Source: Stenoxybacter acetivorans DSM 19021
Lineage (GTDB): Bacteria; Pseudomonadota; Gammaproteobacteria; Burkholderiales; Neisseriaceae
Assembly (NCBI RefSeq): GCF_000745895.1
Contig: NZ_JQKE01000007.1
Location: 1 to 64,000 of the forward strand
DNA: 64,000 bases
Reading direction: 5' to 3'
Position numbers and translations under genes: made by a program. Every line of letters begins with the position of its first letter. Positions within the stretch are counted from its first letter, which is position 1. Under the pieces are notes generated by a model. The model did no database searches, was not told the origin of the DNA, and saw only the letters and a program-made list of their open reading frames with translations. Positions 28,234 to 36,488 of this stretch are shown piece by piece.

Positions 28234-29658
28234 TCATTCATAATCATAAGCACCATCCGGCATGGCGGCATTTTCAAATTTGGTGTACTTTCCTTGAAAA
28301 GTAAGGTGTATTTTGCCGGTGGGGCCGTTACGGTGTTTGCCGATAATACATTCCGCCATTCCTTTAAACTGACTGTCGGGGTGATAGTATTCGTCGCGAT
28401 ACATAAACATAATTAAATCCGCGTCTTGTTCAATGGCACCCGATTCACGCAAATCAGACATCATCGGGCGTTTATCGGTGCGCTGCTCCACTGCCCGCGA
28501 CAATTGCGACAACGCAATAATCGGCACTTGCAATTCTTTTGCCAAGGTTTTCAGGGAGCGTGAAATCTCGCCCAATTCGGAGGCACGATTTTCGCCGCTG
28601 CGCGATGAACCGGACATCAGTTGTAAGTAGTCAATCACAATCAAGCCCAGCTGTCCGCCCTGCTGCCGTGCTAATCGGCGGGCACGGGCGCGGATTTCCA
28701 AAGCAGTCAGACCCGGTGTTTCGTCAATAAATATCGGTGCATCGGACAGCTGCACCACTGCGTTATTCAGCCTGCCCCAATGTTCGTCTGCCAAGCCGCC
28801 GGTTTTTAAAACACTTTGATCAATGCGCCCCACCGAACCCAGCATTCGCATCACCAGCTGTGCACCGCCCATTTCCATGGAAAATACCGCAACAGGCAAA
28901 TGGCTGTGTATCGCCACATGTTCGGCAATATTCAGCGCGAACGCGGTTTTGCCCATAGACGGACGACCGGCAACAATAATCAAATCACCCGCTTGCAAAC
29001 CCGAAGTCATTTTGTCTAAATCAATAAAGCCGGTGGCAATGCCGGTTACATCGTCTTTGTTGTCGCGGGCATACAAAACATCAATTCGTCCAACCACTTC
29101 TTTCAGCAAGGCGGGCATAGCCAAGAAACCTTGGCGGGCGCGGGAAGACGATTCGGCAATTTGAAAAACATTGTTTTCCGCCTCGTCCAGCATTTGCTTG
29201 GCATCTTTTCCTTGCGGATTATAAGCATCTCTTGCAATTTCTGTACCAACCTGAGCCAGTTGGCGCAGAATAGAGCGTTCACGCACGATTTCGGCATAAT
29301 GGCGGATATTGGCGGCAGAGGGTGTGTTTTGTGCCAAGTTTACCAAATAGGCAAAATCACCCGCTGCTTCCAGCTCTTCGCGCCGCTGTAGTTCTTCTTG
29401 AACGGTAATCACATCAGCAGGACGCATGGTCTCCGCTAATTTGGCAATGGCACGGAAAATCAGGCGGTGTTCATGGCGGTAAAAATCAACTTCGTTGATG
29501 ATGCCGGCAATGTTTTCAAACGCATCATTATCAAGCAGCAATCCGCCCAAGACCGATTGTTCCGCCTCCAGTGAATGCGGCGGGATAAAAGATTGAACGG
29601 TATTATCATCACCCCTTTCTTCAAAAGACAGCGGCGGTTCATCAAATGATTTTGTCAT
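28234..29658 (-). CDS. dnaB: Replicative DNA helicase DnaB
   Basis: DnaB is the hexameric helicase that unwinds DNA at the replication fork and interacts with primase. The 474-residue protein has the N-terminal domain (PHSLEAEQSVLGGLLLDNDAF), a linker, then the RecA-like domain with Walker A GRPSMGKTAFALN, the DnaB motif FSMEMGGAQLVMRML, Walker B LIVIDYLQLM and the end block ESGAIEQDADLIMFMYRDEYY. It lies before the minor-pilin genes exactly as in Neisseria meningitidis, an order retained despite no functional link. Confidence 0.98.
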   Translation of the reverse strand: MTKSFDEPPLSFEERGDDNTVQSFIPPHSLEAEQSVLGGLLLDNDAFENIAGIINEVDFYRHEHRLIFRAIAKLAETMRPADVITVQEELQRREELEAAGDFAYLVNLAQNTPSAANIRHYAEIVRERSILRQLAQVGTEIARDAYNPQGKDAKQMLDEAENNVFQIAESSSRARQGFLAMPALLKEVVGRIDVLYARDNKDDVTGIATGFIDLDKMTSGLQAGDLIIVAGRPSMGKTAFALNIAEHVAIHSHLPVAVFSMEMGGAQLVMRMLGSVGRIDQSVLKTGGLADEHWGRLNNAVVQLSDAPIFIDETPGLTALEIRARARRLARQQGGQLGLIVIDYLQLMSGSSRSGENRASELGEISRSLKTLAKELQVPIIALSQLSRAVEQRTDKRPMMSDLRESGAIEQDADLIMFMYRDEYYHPDSQFKGMAECIIGKHRNGPTGKIHLTFQGKYTKFENAAMPDGAYDYE

Positions 29659-29769
29659 ATTGAAATGGGTCTTTGTGTTTTTTTGCGGTCAATTGAAGTC
29701 AATGATTTTGTGTTTTATTTGTTTATCCGACACGGCAGAACGGCGTGATGCGGCTGAAATTTTCAGGCA

Positions 29770-30264
29770 TCAGTTCATTTCCGGCGCACTTAACGCCATT
29801 GCCAGCACTTTATCGGTTTGCTGTTGGCGGAACAAGGTGAGTTTTTCTGCTAAATCCGGGTATTTTATTGCCAATAAGGCGGCGGCAAATAAGGCGGCAT
29901 TGGCGGCACCGGCTTCGCCGATGGCAAAGGTGGCAACGGGAATGCCTTTGGGCATTTGCACAATAGACAATAAAGAATCTTTGCCGCGCAGATATTTGCC
30001 GGGAATGGGTACACCCAATACGGGAACAGTGGTTTTGGCGGCAACCATGCCGGGCAGATGCGCCGCACCGCCCGCGCCGGCGATAATGGCTTCAATGCCG
30101 CGTTCGCGGGCGGTTTCGGCGTATTCAAACATTAAATCAGGGGTGCGGTGGGCGGAAACCACGCGGGTTTCATGGTCAATATTGAATTCTGTTAATACTT
30201 GCGCGGCGTGCTGCATGATGTGCCAGTCGCTGTTGCTGCCCATAATAATGCCGATTTTGCTCAT
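29770..30264 (-). CDS. purE: N5-carboxyaminoimidazole ribonucleotide mutase
   Basis: PurE converts N5-CAIR to CAIR in purine synthesis. The 164-residue protein starts [17 protein letters not shown] and has the SAHRTPD block with the active-site His, and [14 protein letters not shown]. Length and motifs are those of class I PurE, which works with PurK; purK is not in this window. The ATG at 30264 has AAGAG upstream; longer in-frame sequence reaches into the preceding gene and is not needed. Confidence 0.96.
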   Translation of the reverse strand: MSKIGIIMGSNSDWHIMQHAAQVLTEFNIDHETRVVSAHRTPDLMFEYAETARERGIEAIIAGAGGAAHLPGMVAAKTTVPVLGVPIPGKYLRGKDSLLSIVQMPKGIPVATFAIGEAGAANAALFAAALLAIKYPDLAEKLTLFRQQQTDKVLAMALSAPEMN

Positions 30265-30292
30265 GTGATGCTCTTTAAAATAAAAAATATGT

Positions 30293-31000
30293 CTAAGAAT
30301 TGGCGATGGAATGCAAACACAATACGGTGTCTGTGCATTTTTGCACAAGTGTTAATCCATCGCCAATGGGTAAAGTAACAGCGGATACGCGTGTGTCTTC
30401 TTTGAGCGATTGATTAAATCGGCGCAAGATTTGAATGCTTTGTGATTGCGTTTCACAGGCTGCCTGAAAAACGCGGCCATTGGATAAAACATTGTCAATG
30501 GCAATCACGCCGTTTGGGCGAATGAGTTTCAGGCAGCGTTCAAAATAATGCGGTGTGGCGGCTTTGTCGGCATCAATCAATGCCAAATCATAGTGATTGC
30601 ATTTGCCTTGGGCGATTAATTCATCAAGGGTGATGATTGCCGGTTGCAAAGACAGTTCAATTTTATGTGCCACTTGGGCTTCAGTCCAATATCGGCGGGC
30701 GATGTCGGTGTAGGTAACGCTGATGTCGCAAGCGGTGATGCGTGCGTCACCAGGCAGGGCAAGGGCAAGGGCGGTGCTGCTGTAGCCAGTGAATACGCCG
30801 ATTTCCAAATAGTTTTTTACTGCCAACAGTTGTGCCAGCCACGCCAATAGCTGTGCTTGCGCCGGTGCGATGTGCATTTTGCCTTGCCGCAAGCGTGCGG
30901 TTTCTTCGCGCAAACGGCACAATAACGCCGGCTCAGACGGGTTAATGCTGTTTAAATAGTGCTGCAAAGGAGCGGATACGCCCAAGCTGGTGTGGCTCAT
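30293..31000 (-). CDS. SAM-dependent O-methyltransferase, family 3
   Basis: A 235-residue class I methyltransferase of the catechol/caffeoyl-CoA O-methyltransferase group. It shows [20 protein letters not shown] (SAM-binding motif I), [23 protein letters not shown] with the metal Asp, and [14 protein letters not shown]. Bacterial members methylate small catechols or remain unassigned; the substrate here is unknown. It ends 28 bases before purE and is followed upstream by an inverted uptake-sequence pair. Confidence 0.88.
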   Translation of the reverse strand: MSHTSLGVSAPLQHYLNSINPSEPALLCRLREETARLRQGKMHIAPAQAQLLAWLAQLLAVKNYLEIGVFTGYSSTALALALPGDARITACDISVTYTDIARRYWTEAQVAHKIELSLQPAIITLDELIAQGKCNHYDLALIDADKAATPHYFERCLKLIRPNGVIAIDNVLSNGRVFQAACETQSQSIQILRRFNQSLKEDTRVSAVTLPIGDGLTLVQKCTDTVLCLHSIANS

Positions 31001-31019
31001 GGTCAATGTGAACCAAAAT

Positions 31020-31075
31020 CAGGCTGCCTGAAAAATAAGTTAATGTAATATGCCGCCGTGTTTTCAGGCAGCCTG
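31020..31075. terminator. Inverted uptake-sequence pair between DUF3460 gene and methyltransferase
   Basis: Perfect 15-base arms CAGGCTGCCTGAAAA (31020-31034) and TTTTCAGGCAGCCTG (31061-31075) around a 26-base loop. Both flanking genes run leftward, so it probably terminates the DUF3460 transcript before the methyltransferase. Confidence 0.6.
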
Positions 31076-31081
31076 TTGTGT

Positions 31082-31267
31082 TTAATCTGCTTGGTATGCG
31101 TAGGGTTTACGCGGTACTCGTGCGGCTTTGAAGTTGGCTTCATCTTCGGGATTGAGGGTTACATCCCACAACAAATTTCTGTTTTTTAAGCGTTCAGCCG
31201 ACACCTCGGGGTGGTCTTTGAGGTATTGGTTGAGAAACTGTGTGGTTTCAGATTGGTAGTGGTACAT
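31082..31267 (-). CDS. DUF3460 family protein
   Basis: A 61-residue protein matching the betaproteobacterial DUF3460 pattern: YQSETTQFLNQYLKDHPEV, then NRNLLWDV and a basic, Pro-rich end VPRKPYAYQ. Function unknown. The ATG at 31267 follows two in-frame codons and a GTG that could also start it; neither has a strong ribosome binding site. It is divergent from nadK. Confidence 0.75.
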   Translation of the reverse strand: MYHYQSETTQFLNQYLKDHPEVSAERLKNRNLLWDVTLNPEDEANFKAARVPRKPYAYQAD

Positions 31268-31365
31268 AATAATCACTTGATAAGGTATTTAAAGATGGGT
31301 GAATTATAGCCCAGCACGCGGCTTGTTGGTATGATTGGCGCGTTTATTCGCTTTGAGTGTTGTCT

Positions 31366-32256
31366 ATGAACAGCCAATTTCACCGAATCGGTATTGTTAC
31401 ACGTCCGCAAACGCCGCATATACGGGAAACTTTATCGGCATTGATTGATTTTTTGCTGGTCAATCAGATTGATGTGTATCTGGAAGATGTGTCGGCGGCA
31501 GAAAATTTGGTTGAAAGAACACATTTGGTACGTTGCCGCGTGATTGATAAAGACGACATGGGACGGCAATGTGATTTGGTAACGGTGCTGGGCGGCGACG
31601 GCACTTTATTATCCATAGCGCGTAAGCTGGCACCGTTTCGAGTGCCGCTGATTGGTGTTAATCAAGGACATTTGGGTTTTTTAACGCAAGTGCCGCAAGA
31701 AACGATGTTGGCACAATTGGCAGGCATGCTTGCCGGCAAATACTTGCCTGAAGAGCGCATTTTATTGGAAGCATCAATCCAACGCGGGGAGCAAGAAATT
31801 AAACGGTCGCTGGCGTTGAATGATGTGGTTTTAAGCCGCGGCGGCATGGGTCAGATGATTGAATTTGAAGTATTTATTAACCGAGAATTCGTGTATTCGC
31901 AACGCTCTGACGGTTTGATTGTCTCCACGCCCACCGGTTCTACCGCCTACTCCCTGGCGGCGGGCGGTCCGATTTTGCAATCCACGCTACGGGCGTTCAG
32001 CTTAGTGCCGATTTGCCCGCAATCCATGACCAACCGCCCGATTGCCATCAGCGATACCAGTGAAATTGAAATTTTAATCACTAAAGGCGTGGATGCACGG
32101 GTGCATTTTGACGGTCAGTCATACGTGGACATCAACAGCATGGATACCATCAAAATCCGCCGTTACCGCAATACACTGCGGGTATTGCACCCGATTGAAT
32201 ACCAATACTATAAAACGTTGCGCCAAAAACTACATTGGGGCGAGCAGCTGGTGTGA
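31366..32256 (+). CDS. nadK: NAD kinase
   Basis: NadK phosphorylates NAD to NADP with ATP or polyphosphate. The 296-residue protein has the GGDGT motif (VTVLGGDGTLLSIAR), GVNQGHLGFLT, the SDGLIVSTPTGSTAYSLAAGG nucleotide-binding block and PICPQSMTNRPI. Length is typical. The ATG at 31366 begins NSQFHRIGIVTRP; a GTG nine bases earlier is possible but less likely. Divergent from the DUF3460 gene. Confidence 0.97.
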   Translation: MNSQFHRIGIVTRPQTPHIRETLSALIDFLLVNQIDVYLEDVSAAENLVERTHLVRCRVIDKDDMGRQCDLVTVLGGDGTLLSIARKLAPFRVPLIGVNQGHLGFLTQVPQETMLAQLAGMLAGKYLPEERILLEASIQRGEQEIKRSLALNDVVLSRGGMGQMIEFEVFINREFVYSQRSDGLIVSTPTGSTAYSLAAGGPILQSTLRAFSLVPICPQSMTNRPIAISDTSEIEILITKGVDARVHFDGQSYVDINSMDTIKIRRYRNTLRVLHPIEYQYYKTLRQKLHWGEQLV

Positions 32257-32362
32257 TGGTTTTGAGTGGTGGAGTGCATCTATCGGCGTATGCTTGGGAA
32301 TACCTCTTTTGGGTGGTTCTGTTCGGTATCGGCTACCACTAAATCAAAAGAAATTGCGTACA

Positions 32363-32566
32363 TCAGTTTGCTTTCGGGTCGTGCATGATTTTAGACAGCT
32401 TGTATTGTGTTTTTTCCCCGCTTTCGGGAAGTTCAATGTTTACCAGCCAATCTCCGTCAGGTAACTGTTTCTCAGGCGTTCCCACAATATAGGGAATGCC
32501 GTATTCTCCGAATGTGCGGACAGAACCGATGGGTATGGTGTTCTTTTCTATCGGTATCATTTGCAT
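32363..32566 (-). CDS. Small conserved protein of unknown function (DUF5397-like)
   Basis: A 67-residue acidic protein with PIGSVRTFGEYGIPYIVG, QLPDGDWLVNIELPESGE and a C-terminal YKLSKIMHDPKA. The pattern reminds me of the small DUF5397 family seen in Neisseria and Pasteurellaceae, from memory only. AGGA lies eight bases before the ATG. No signal peptide or membrane segment. Its 3' end faces the end of nadK. About 170 bases between it and trmO hold no convincing gene. Confidence 0.6.
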   Translation of the reverse strand: MQMIPIEKNTIPIGSVRTFGEYGIPYIVGTPEKQLPDGDWLVNIELPESGEKTQYKLSKIMHDPKAN

Positions 32567-32737
32567 TTTGGTTTTCCTGTTTTTTGATTGTTTGTCTCAA
32601 TCTTTGCTCGTATGAAGCAGGGTTAATTCTTACTCAACGTGTATTTTGGCGGTTTCGCATTGCAACAGCAACATCTTCAAAAGAATGCACTTCTATCGCA
32701 TGATGCAACAGCAATAGGGCTGTGTCAATGATGCAAT

Positions 32738-33469
32738 TCACAGCAATTTCAGCCCTGTATGAATCAGCACATTTTCCACACAGGCTGCCTGAATATTAAC
32801 AGAAAAAACAACATCATAATCACTGCCTTGCCATGCCAGTTGCATCACGAAACGGCGCGGTTCATCGTGCTGATGCGCAGGGCGCGGGTCGTGGCGGATA
32901 CTTTCTTTAATCAAGACAACAAAATCTTCAGGCAGCCTGAGCGTGTGTATGGCTTGCTGTGCTTGTTCGTGCCAAACAACGGTTAAAATCGGTGTATCCA
33001 AACGTGCAAAACCGCTGCGGGCGTGTGCTTGGCTCTCGATAAATGCCAGATAAGGTTTGATGTCGATAATCGGCGTTCCGTCAATAAAATCGCCGCCGCG
33101 CACCCAAATTTTAACGCCCTGTTGGGTGTCAATGTGAACCAATGGCAGTAAAGACAAGCCCAAGTGGTTCGGGCGATGCGGGCTGCGGGTGGCGAACACC
33201 CCCACCTTTTTTTTACCGCCCAGTTTCGGCGGACGCACCAGCGGTTGCCAGCCTTCCGTCAGTACTTTGTGAAACACAAAATGTACCCAAATATAATCAA
33301 ATTCACTCAAACCGCGCACACAATCCGCACTGAATTCAGGCAGCAATTCAATACATGACATTGTTTGTGATGCCAAGCCCGGCTGGCGCGGAACACCGAA
33401 TTTTTGTTTATACGGCGACTGGACATAGCCAATCGGTGCGATGCTGAAATTTTCTGTATTTGGATTCAT
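32738..33469 (-). CDS. trmO: tRNA (N6-threonylcarbamoyladenosine37-N6)-methyltransferase TrmO
   Basis: TrmO (also named TsaA, UPF0066) methylates t6A37 in tRNAs that read ACY codons, using SAM. The 243-residue protein has the beta-barrel domain start APIGYVQSPYKQKFGVPRQPG and the signature GVFATRSPHRPNHLGLSLL, with VRGGDFIDGTPIIDIKPYL following. Length fits. It is divergent from recQ; the two starts are under 90 bases apart. Confidence 0.93.
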   Translation of the reverse strand: MNPNTENFSIAPIGYVQSPYKQKFGVPRQPGLASQTMSCIELLPEFSADCVRGLSEFDYIWVHFVFHKVLTEGWQPLVRPPKLGGKKKVGVFATRSPHRPNHLGLSLLPLVHIDTQQGVKIWVRGGDFIDGTPIIDIKPYLAFIESQAHARSGFARLDTPILTVVWHEQAQQAIHTLRLPEDFVVLIKESIRHDPRPAHQHDEPRRFVMQLAWQGSDYDVVFSVNIQAACVENVLIHTGLKLL

Positions 33470-33556
33470 GATTGATGATTAACGATATTCAGAATGGGTG
33501 GAAATGAGCTTATTTCTCGTTACAATACGTAACTTTATTGCATTGAAAGCGCAACA

Positions 33557-35353
33557 GTGAACCACGCCCGCCGGATTTTACACGATGTTTTTGGCTATAC
33601 CGAATTCAGGGGCGAGCAAGCCGAAATTATTCAGACCTTGGCGCAGGGACAGAATGTATTGGCACTCATGCCCACCGGTGCGGGTAAGTCTTTGTGTTAT
33701 CAGATTCCGGCACTCATGCGTGAGGGCGTGGCGATTGTGGTGTCGCCGCTCATTGCGCTGATGCAAGACCAAGTGGCGGCACTGACTGCCGCAGGCGTTC
33801 AGGCAGCCTGTGTTCACAGCGGCAGTGAACAAGACAGCATACAGCAAATAGCGGCAGACATTCATCAAGGCTGCCTGAAACTGTTGTATGTTGCGCCCGA
33901 ACGCTTGGTGTCGCCGCGGTTTTTGCGTTTTTTGGACAGCTTACACGTCAGCCTGTTTGCCATTGACGAGGCGCATTGTGTCAGCCAATGGGGGCATGAT
34001 TTTCGCCCCGAATACCAGCAGCTGGGCATGTTGGCATCGCGTTACCCTAAAGTGCCGCGCATCGCGCTCACTGCCACCGCCGACAAAGCCACCCGCGCCG
34101 ATATTGTGCATTATTTGCATTTGGAAGACGCGCCTTTCTTCCTATCCAGTTTTGACCGCCCGAATATCGATTACCAAGTTATCGAAAAAAACAACGGCAA
34201 AAAACAATTATTGCAGTTTATACAGCGGCAAATGCGTAATCAAAGCGGCATTGTGTATTGCTTGTCGCGCAAGCGGGTGGAAGACATTGCCGCATTTTTG
34301 CGTGAACAGCACATTGATGCGCTGCCGTATCACGCCGGTTTGGATTGGTCTGTACGCGCCGAACATCAACGCCGTTTTACGCAAGAAGACAATATCGTCA
34401 TGGTGGCAACGGTGGCGTTTGGCATGGGCATCGACAAACCCGATGTGCGTTTTGTGGCGCATTTGGATATGCCGCCCTCAATTGAGCATTTTTACCAAGA
34501 ATCGGGTCGCGCAGGGCGGGACGGTTTGCCGGCAGTGAGCTGGTTGTGCTACGGCTTGAACGATTGGGTATTGCTGCGCGAGCGCATTGCCGAAGCCGAA
34601 CGCGATGAAGCGCAAAAACAAATTGATTTGCAAAAACTGGACGCGATGCTGGGCTTTTGCGAAACCGCCGCTTGCCGCAGAACCTTGCTGCTGCGTTATT
34701 TTGAAGAAGACAGCACGCCTTGCGGTCATTGTGATAATTGCCGTGAACCGCCGCCGCGCTTTGACGGCACAGTGCTGGCGCAAAAATTATTGTCGTGTGT
34801 GTATCGCGTCGGGCAAACTTTTGCTACGGGTTATGTGATTGACGTGTTGCGCGGCAAAGACAATGATTGGATACGGCGCATGGGGCATCATGCTTTGTCC
34901 ACATTCGGTGTTGGACAGGAGCTAAGCGACAAAGAATGGCGATCGGTGGTGCGCCAGTGTATTGCGCAAGGCTATTTGAATTTGGCGGCGGGGCAGCACC
35001 AAGCCCTGCAATTGTCTGAACACGCCCGTGCGGTGTTAAAAGGCGAAGAAATTGTGTGGCTGCGTGTACTCAAGCGCGATAAGAAAACCGATTATGATGT
35101 TAAAAGTACGTGGCTGCGCACGGAGCGCGAAGAACGTTTGTGGCAAGCCTTGCGTACTTGGCGCAAGCAACGCGCCCAAGCCGCCAATGTTCCTGCTTAC
35201 GTGATTTTTGCTGACCGTACTTTGCAAGAATTGGTAAAAAACCCGCCGAAAAATCAGCAGGATTTGGTGGGTATTTATGGTATGGGCGAGAATAAATTAG
35301 CGAATTTCGGCGCAGATATTCTGCGGTTGTGCCGTTGGTCGGCAACCGAATAA
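33557..35353 (+). CDS. recQ: ATP-dependent DNA helicase RecQ with one HRDC domain
   Basis: RecQ is a 3'-5' helicase acting in recombination and repair; in gonococcus it is needed for pilin antigenic variation. The 598-residue protein shows FRGEQ, Walker A MPTGAGKSLCYQ, DEAH in FAIDEAHCVSQWGHDFRPEY, helicase motifs through HQESGRAGRDG, a zinc-binding region with CETAACRR...CGHCDNC, the winged helix (RQC) and a single C-terminal HRDC domain (ENVPAYVIFADRTL-type, near residues 530-595). Gonococcal and meningococcal RecQ carry three HRDC domains, so this is the short E. coli-like form. It starts at a GTG. Confidence 0.95.
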   Translation: MNHARRILHDVFGYTEFRGEQAEIIQTLAQGQNVLALMPTGAGKSLCYQIPALMREGVAIVVSPLIALMQDQVAALTAAGVQAACVHSGSEQDSIQQIAADIHQGCLKLLYVAPERLVSPRFLRFLDSLHVSLFAIDEAHCVSQWGHDFRPEYQQLGMLASRYPKVPRIALTATADKATRADIVHYLHLEDAPFFLSSFDRPNIDYQVIEKNNGKKQLLQFIQRQMRNQSGIVYCLSRKRVEDIAAFLREQHIDALPYHAGLDWSVRAEHQRRFTQEDNIVMVATVAFGMGIDKPDVRFVAHLDMPPSIEHFYQESGRAGRDGLPAVSWLCYGLNDWVLLRERIAEAERDEAQKQIDLQKLDAMLGFCETAACRRTLLLRYFEEDSTPCGHCDNCREPPPRFDGTVLAQKLLSCVYRVGQTFATGYVIDVLRGKDNDWIRRMGHHALSTFGVGQELSDKEWRSVVRQCIAQGYLNLAAGQHQALQLSEHARAVLKGEEIVWLRVLKRDKKTDYDVKSTWLRTEREERLWQALRTWRKQRAQAANVPAYVIFADRTLQELVKNPPKNQQDLVGIYGMGENKLANFGADILRLCRWSATE

Positions 35354-35483
35354 ATTTTGGATTCAAAATTTTGGTTTCGTATCGCAGAATGCAGTGCCGC
35401 CGTTAAAATCCATATTTGCTTTAAAAAATGAAACCAACCCGTTAAGATACTGAAAATATTTATTTTAGGACATCTTTAAAGCC

Positions 35484-36488
35484 ATGCAAAACAAGAAACG
35501 ACTGCTGTTGATTATTCTTGCCGTGATTGTGCCGGTGTTGTTGGCAGCCGCGGCAATCCGAGAAAATCTGCGCTTGAAAGACCGTTTGCCCGAAGGATTT
35601 TCAGGTAGCAACGGGCGTTTGGAATTGCGGCGCATGGATGTGGCAGCTTTATATCCGGGCAGAGTGGTGTCTATCGCTGCGGAAGAAGGCACGGCGGTAA
35701 AAAAAGACGATGTGCTGGTGGTGTTGTCGTCAGAGCAAAGCGACAGTCAAGTGGCGGCGGCAAATGCGGCACGGCAGCGGGCAGCGGAAACGGTGGCGCG
35801 GGCAGATGCGGAGATTGCGGCGATGCAGCAGCAGTATAAAGTAGCACAAATGGATTGGGAGAATACCCGCCGTTTAAAAAATGATGCCTTGGTATCGGCG
35901 GCAGAATTACAGCGGCGGCAAGCGGCAAAAGACGGTGCAGCTGCTGCCGTTGCCGCCGCCCGTGCCGCCAGAGCAGAGGCGGTGTCGGCAGTGAATCAGG
36001 CGCAGGCACAAGCCGATGCAGCGGGGGCGGCAAACCGAGATATGCAAATCCGCGCACCCTTGGATGCACGGGTGGAATACCGCATTGCCGACGTGGGTAA
36101 TGTGGTGGGTGCAGGCAGCCGTGTGATTACGCTGCTTGACCCCACCGACTTAACATTATCGGTATTTTTGCCAACGCGTACAGTAGGGCAGCTGCATCTG
36201 GGTGATGAGGCGCGGGTAGTGTTGGACGGCATTGATGCGGTGTGGCAAGCAAAAATCAGCTTTATTGCCGCCGAAGCGCAGTTTACGCCCAAATATGTGG
36301 AAACCGTTGATGAGCGCGATAAGTTAATGTATCGGGTGAAACTGCGCATTCCGATTGACTCGGCGAAGCCTTATACCTGTTTGCTTAAAGGCGGTTTAAC
36401 CGGCAACGGTTATGTACGTTTGGATACCAAACAAGTTTGGCCAGAAAAATGGCGGGTTCGTGCGCCGGCAGCGGCGTGTGCGCCATGA
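35484..36488 (+). CDS. Membrane fusion protein (HlyD/YhiI family) of the RbbA-type exporter
   Basis: A 334-residue periplasmic adaptor. An N-terminal membrane helix (about 5-22) is followed by a biotinyl-lipoyl half (PGRVVSIAAEEGTAVKKDDVL), a long Ala- and Gln-rich coiled coil (about 75-170), the second lipoyl half (MQIRAPLDARVEYRIADVGNVV) and a beta-barrel domain. It joins the inner-membrane ABC permease to the outer-membrane factor. Its stop codon overlaps the rbbA start (ATGA). Gene order matches the yhiI-rbbA-yhhJ operon of E. coli. The exported substrate is unknown. Confidence 0.88.
   Translation: MQNKKRLLLIILAVIVPVLLAAAAIRENLRLKDRLPEGFSGSNGRLELRRMDVAALYPGRVVSIAAEEGTAVKKDDVLVVLSSEQSDSQVAAANAARQRAAETVARADAEIAAMQQQYKVAQMDWENTRRLKNDALVSAAELQRRQAAKDGAAAAVAAARAARAEAVSAVNQAQAQADAAGAANRDMQIRAPLDARVEYRIADVGNVVGAGSRVITLLDPTDLTLSVFLPTRTVGQLHLGDEARVVLDGIDAVWQAKISFIAAEAQFTPKYVETVDERDKLMYRVKLRIPIDSAKPYTCLLKGGLTGNGYVRLDTKQVWPEKWRVRAPAAACAP

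Noticed and set aside
32634-32741. Minus-strand GTG-initiated frame of 35 codons overlapping the trmO stop
   Set aside because: The peptide (including HHAIEVHSFEDVAVAM) looks protein-like, but it is very short, has no ribosome binding site and matches nothing I recognise.
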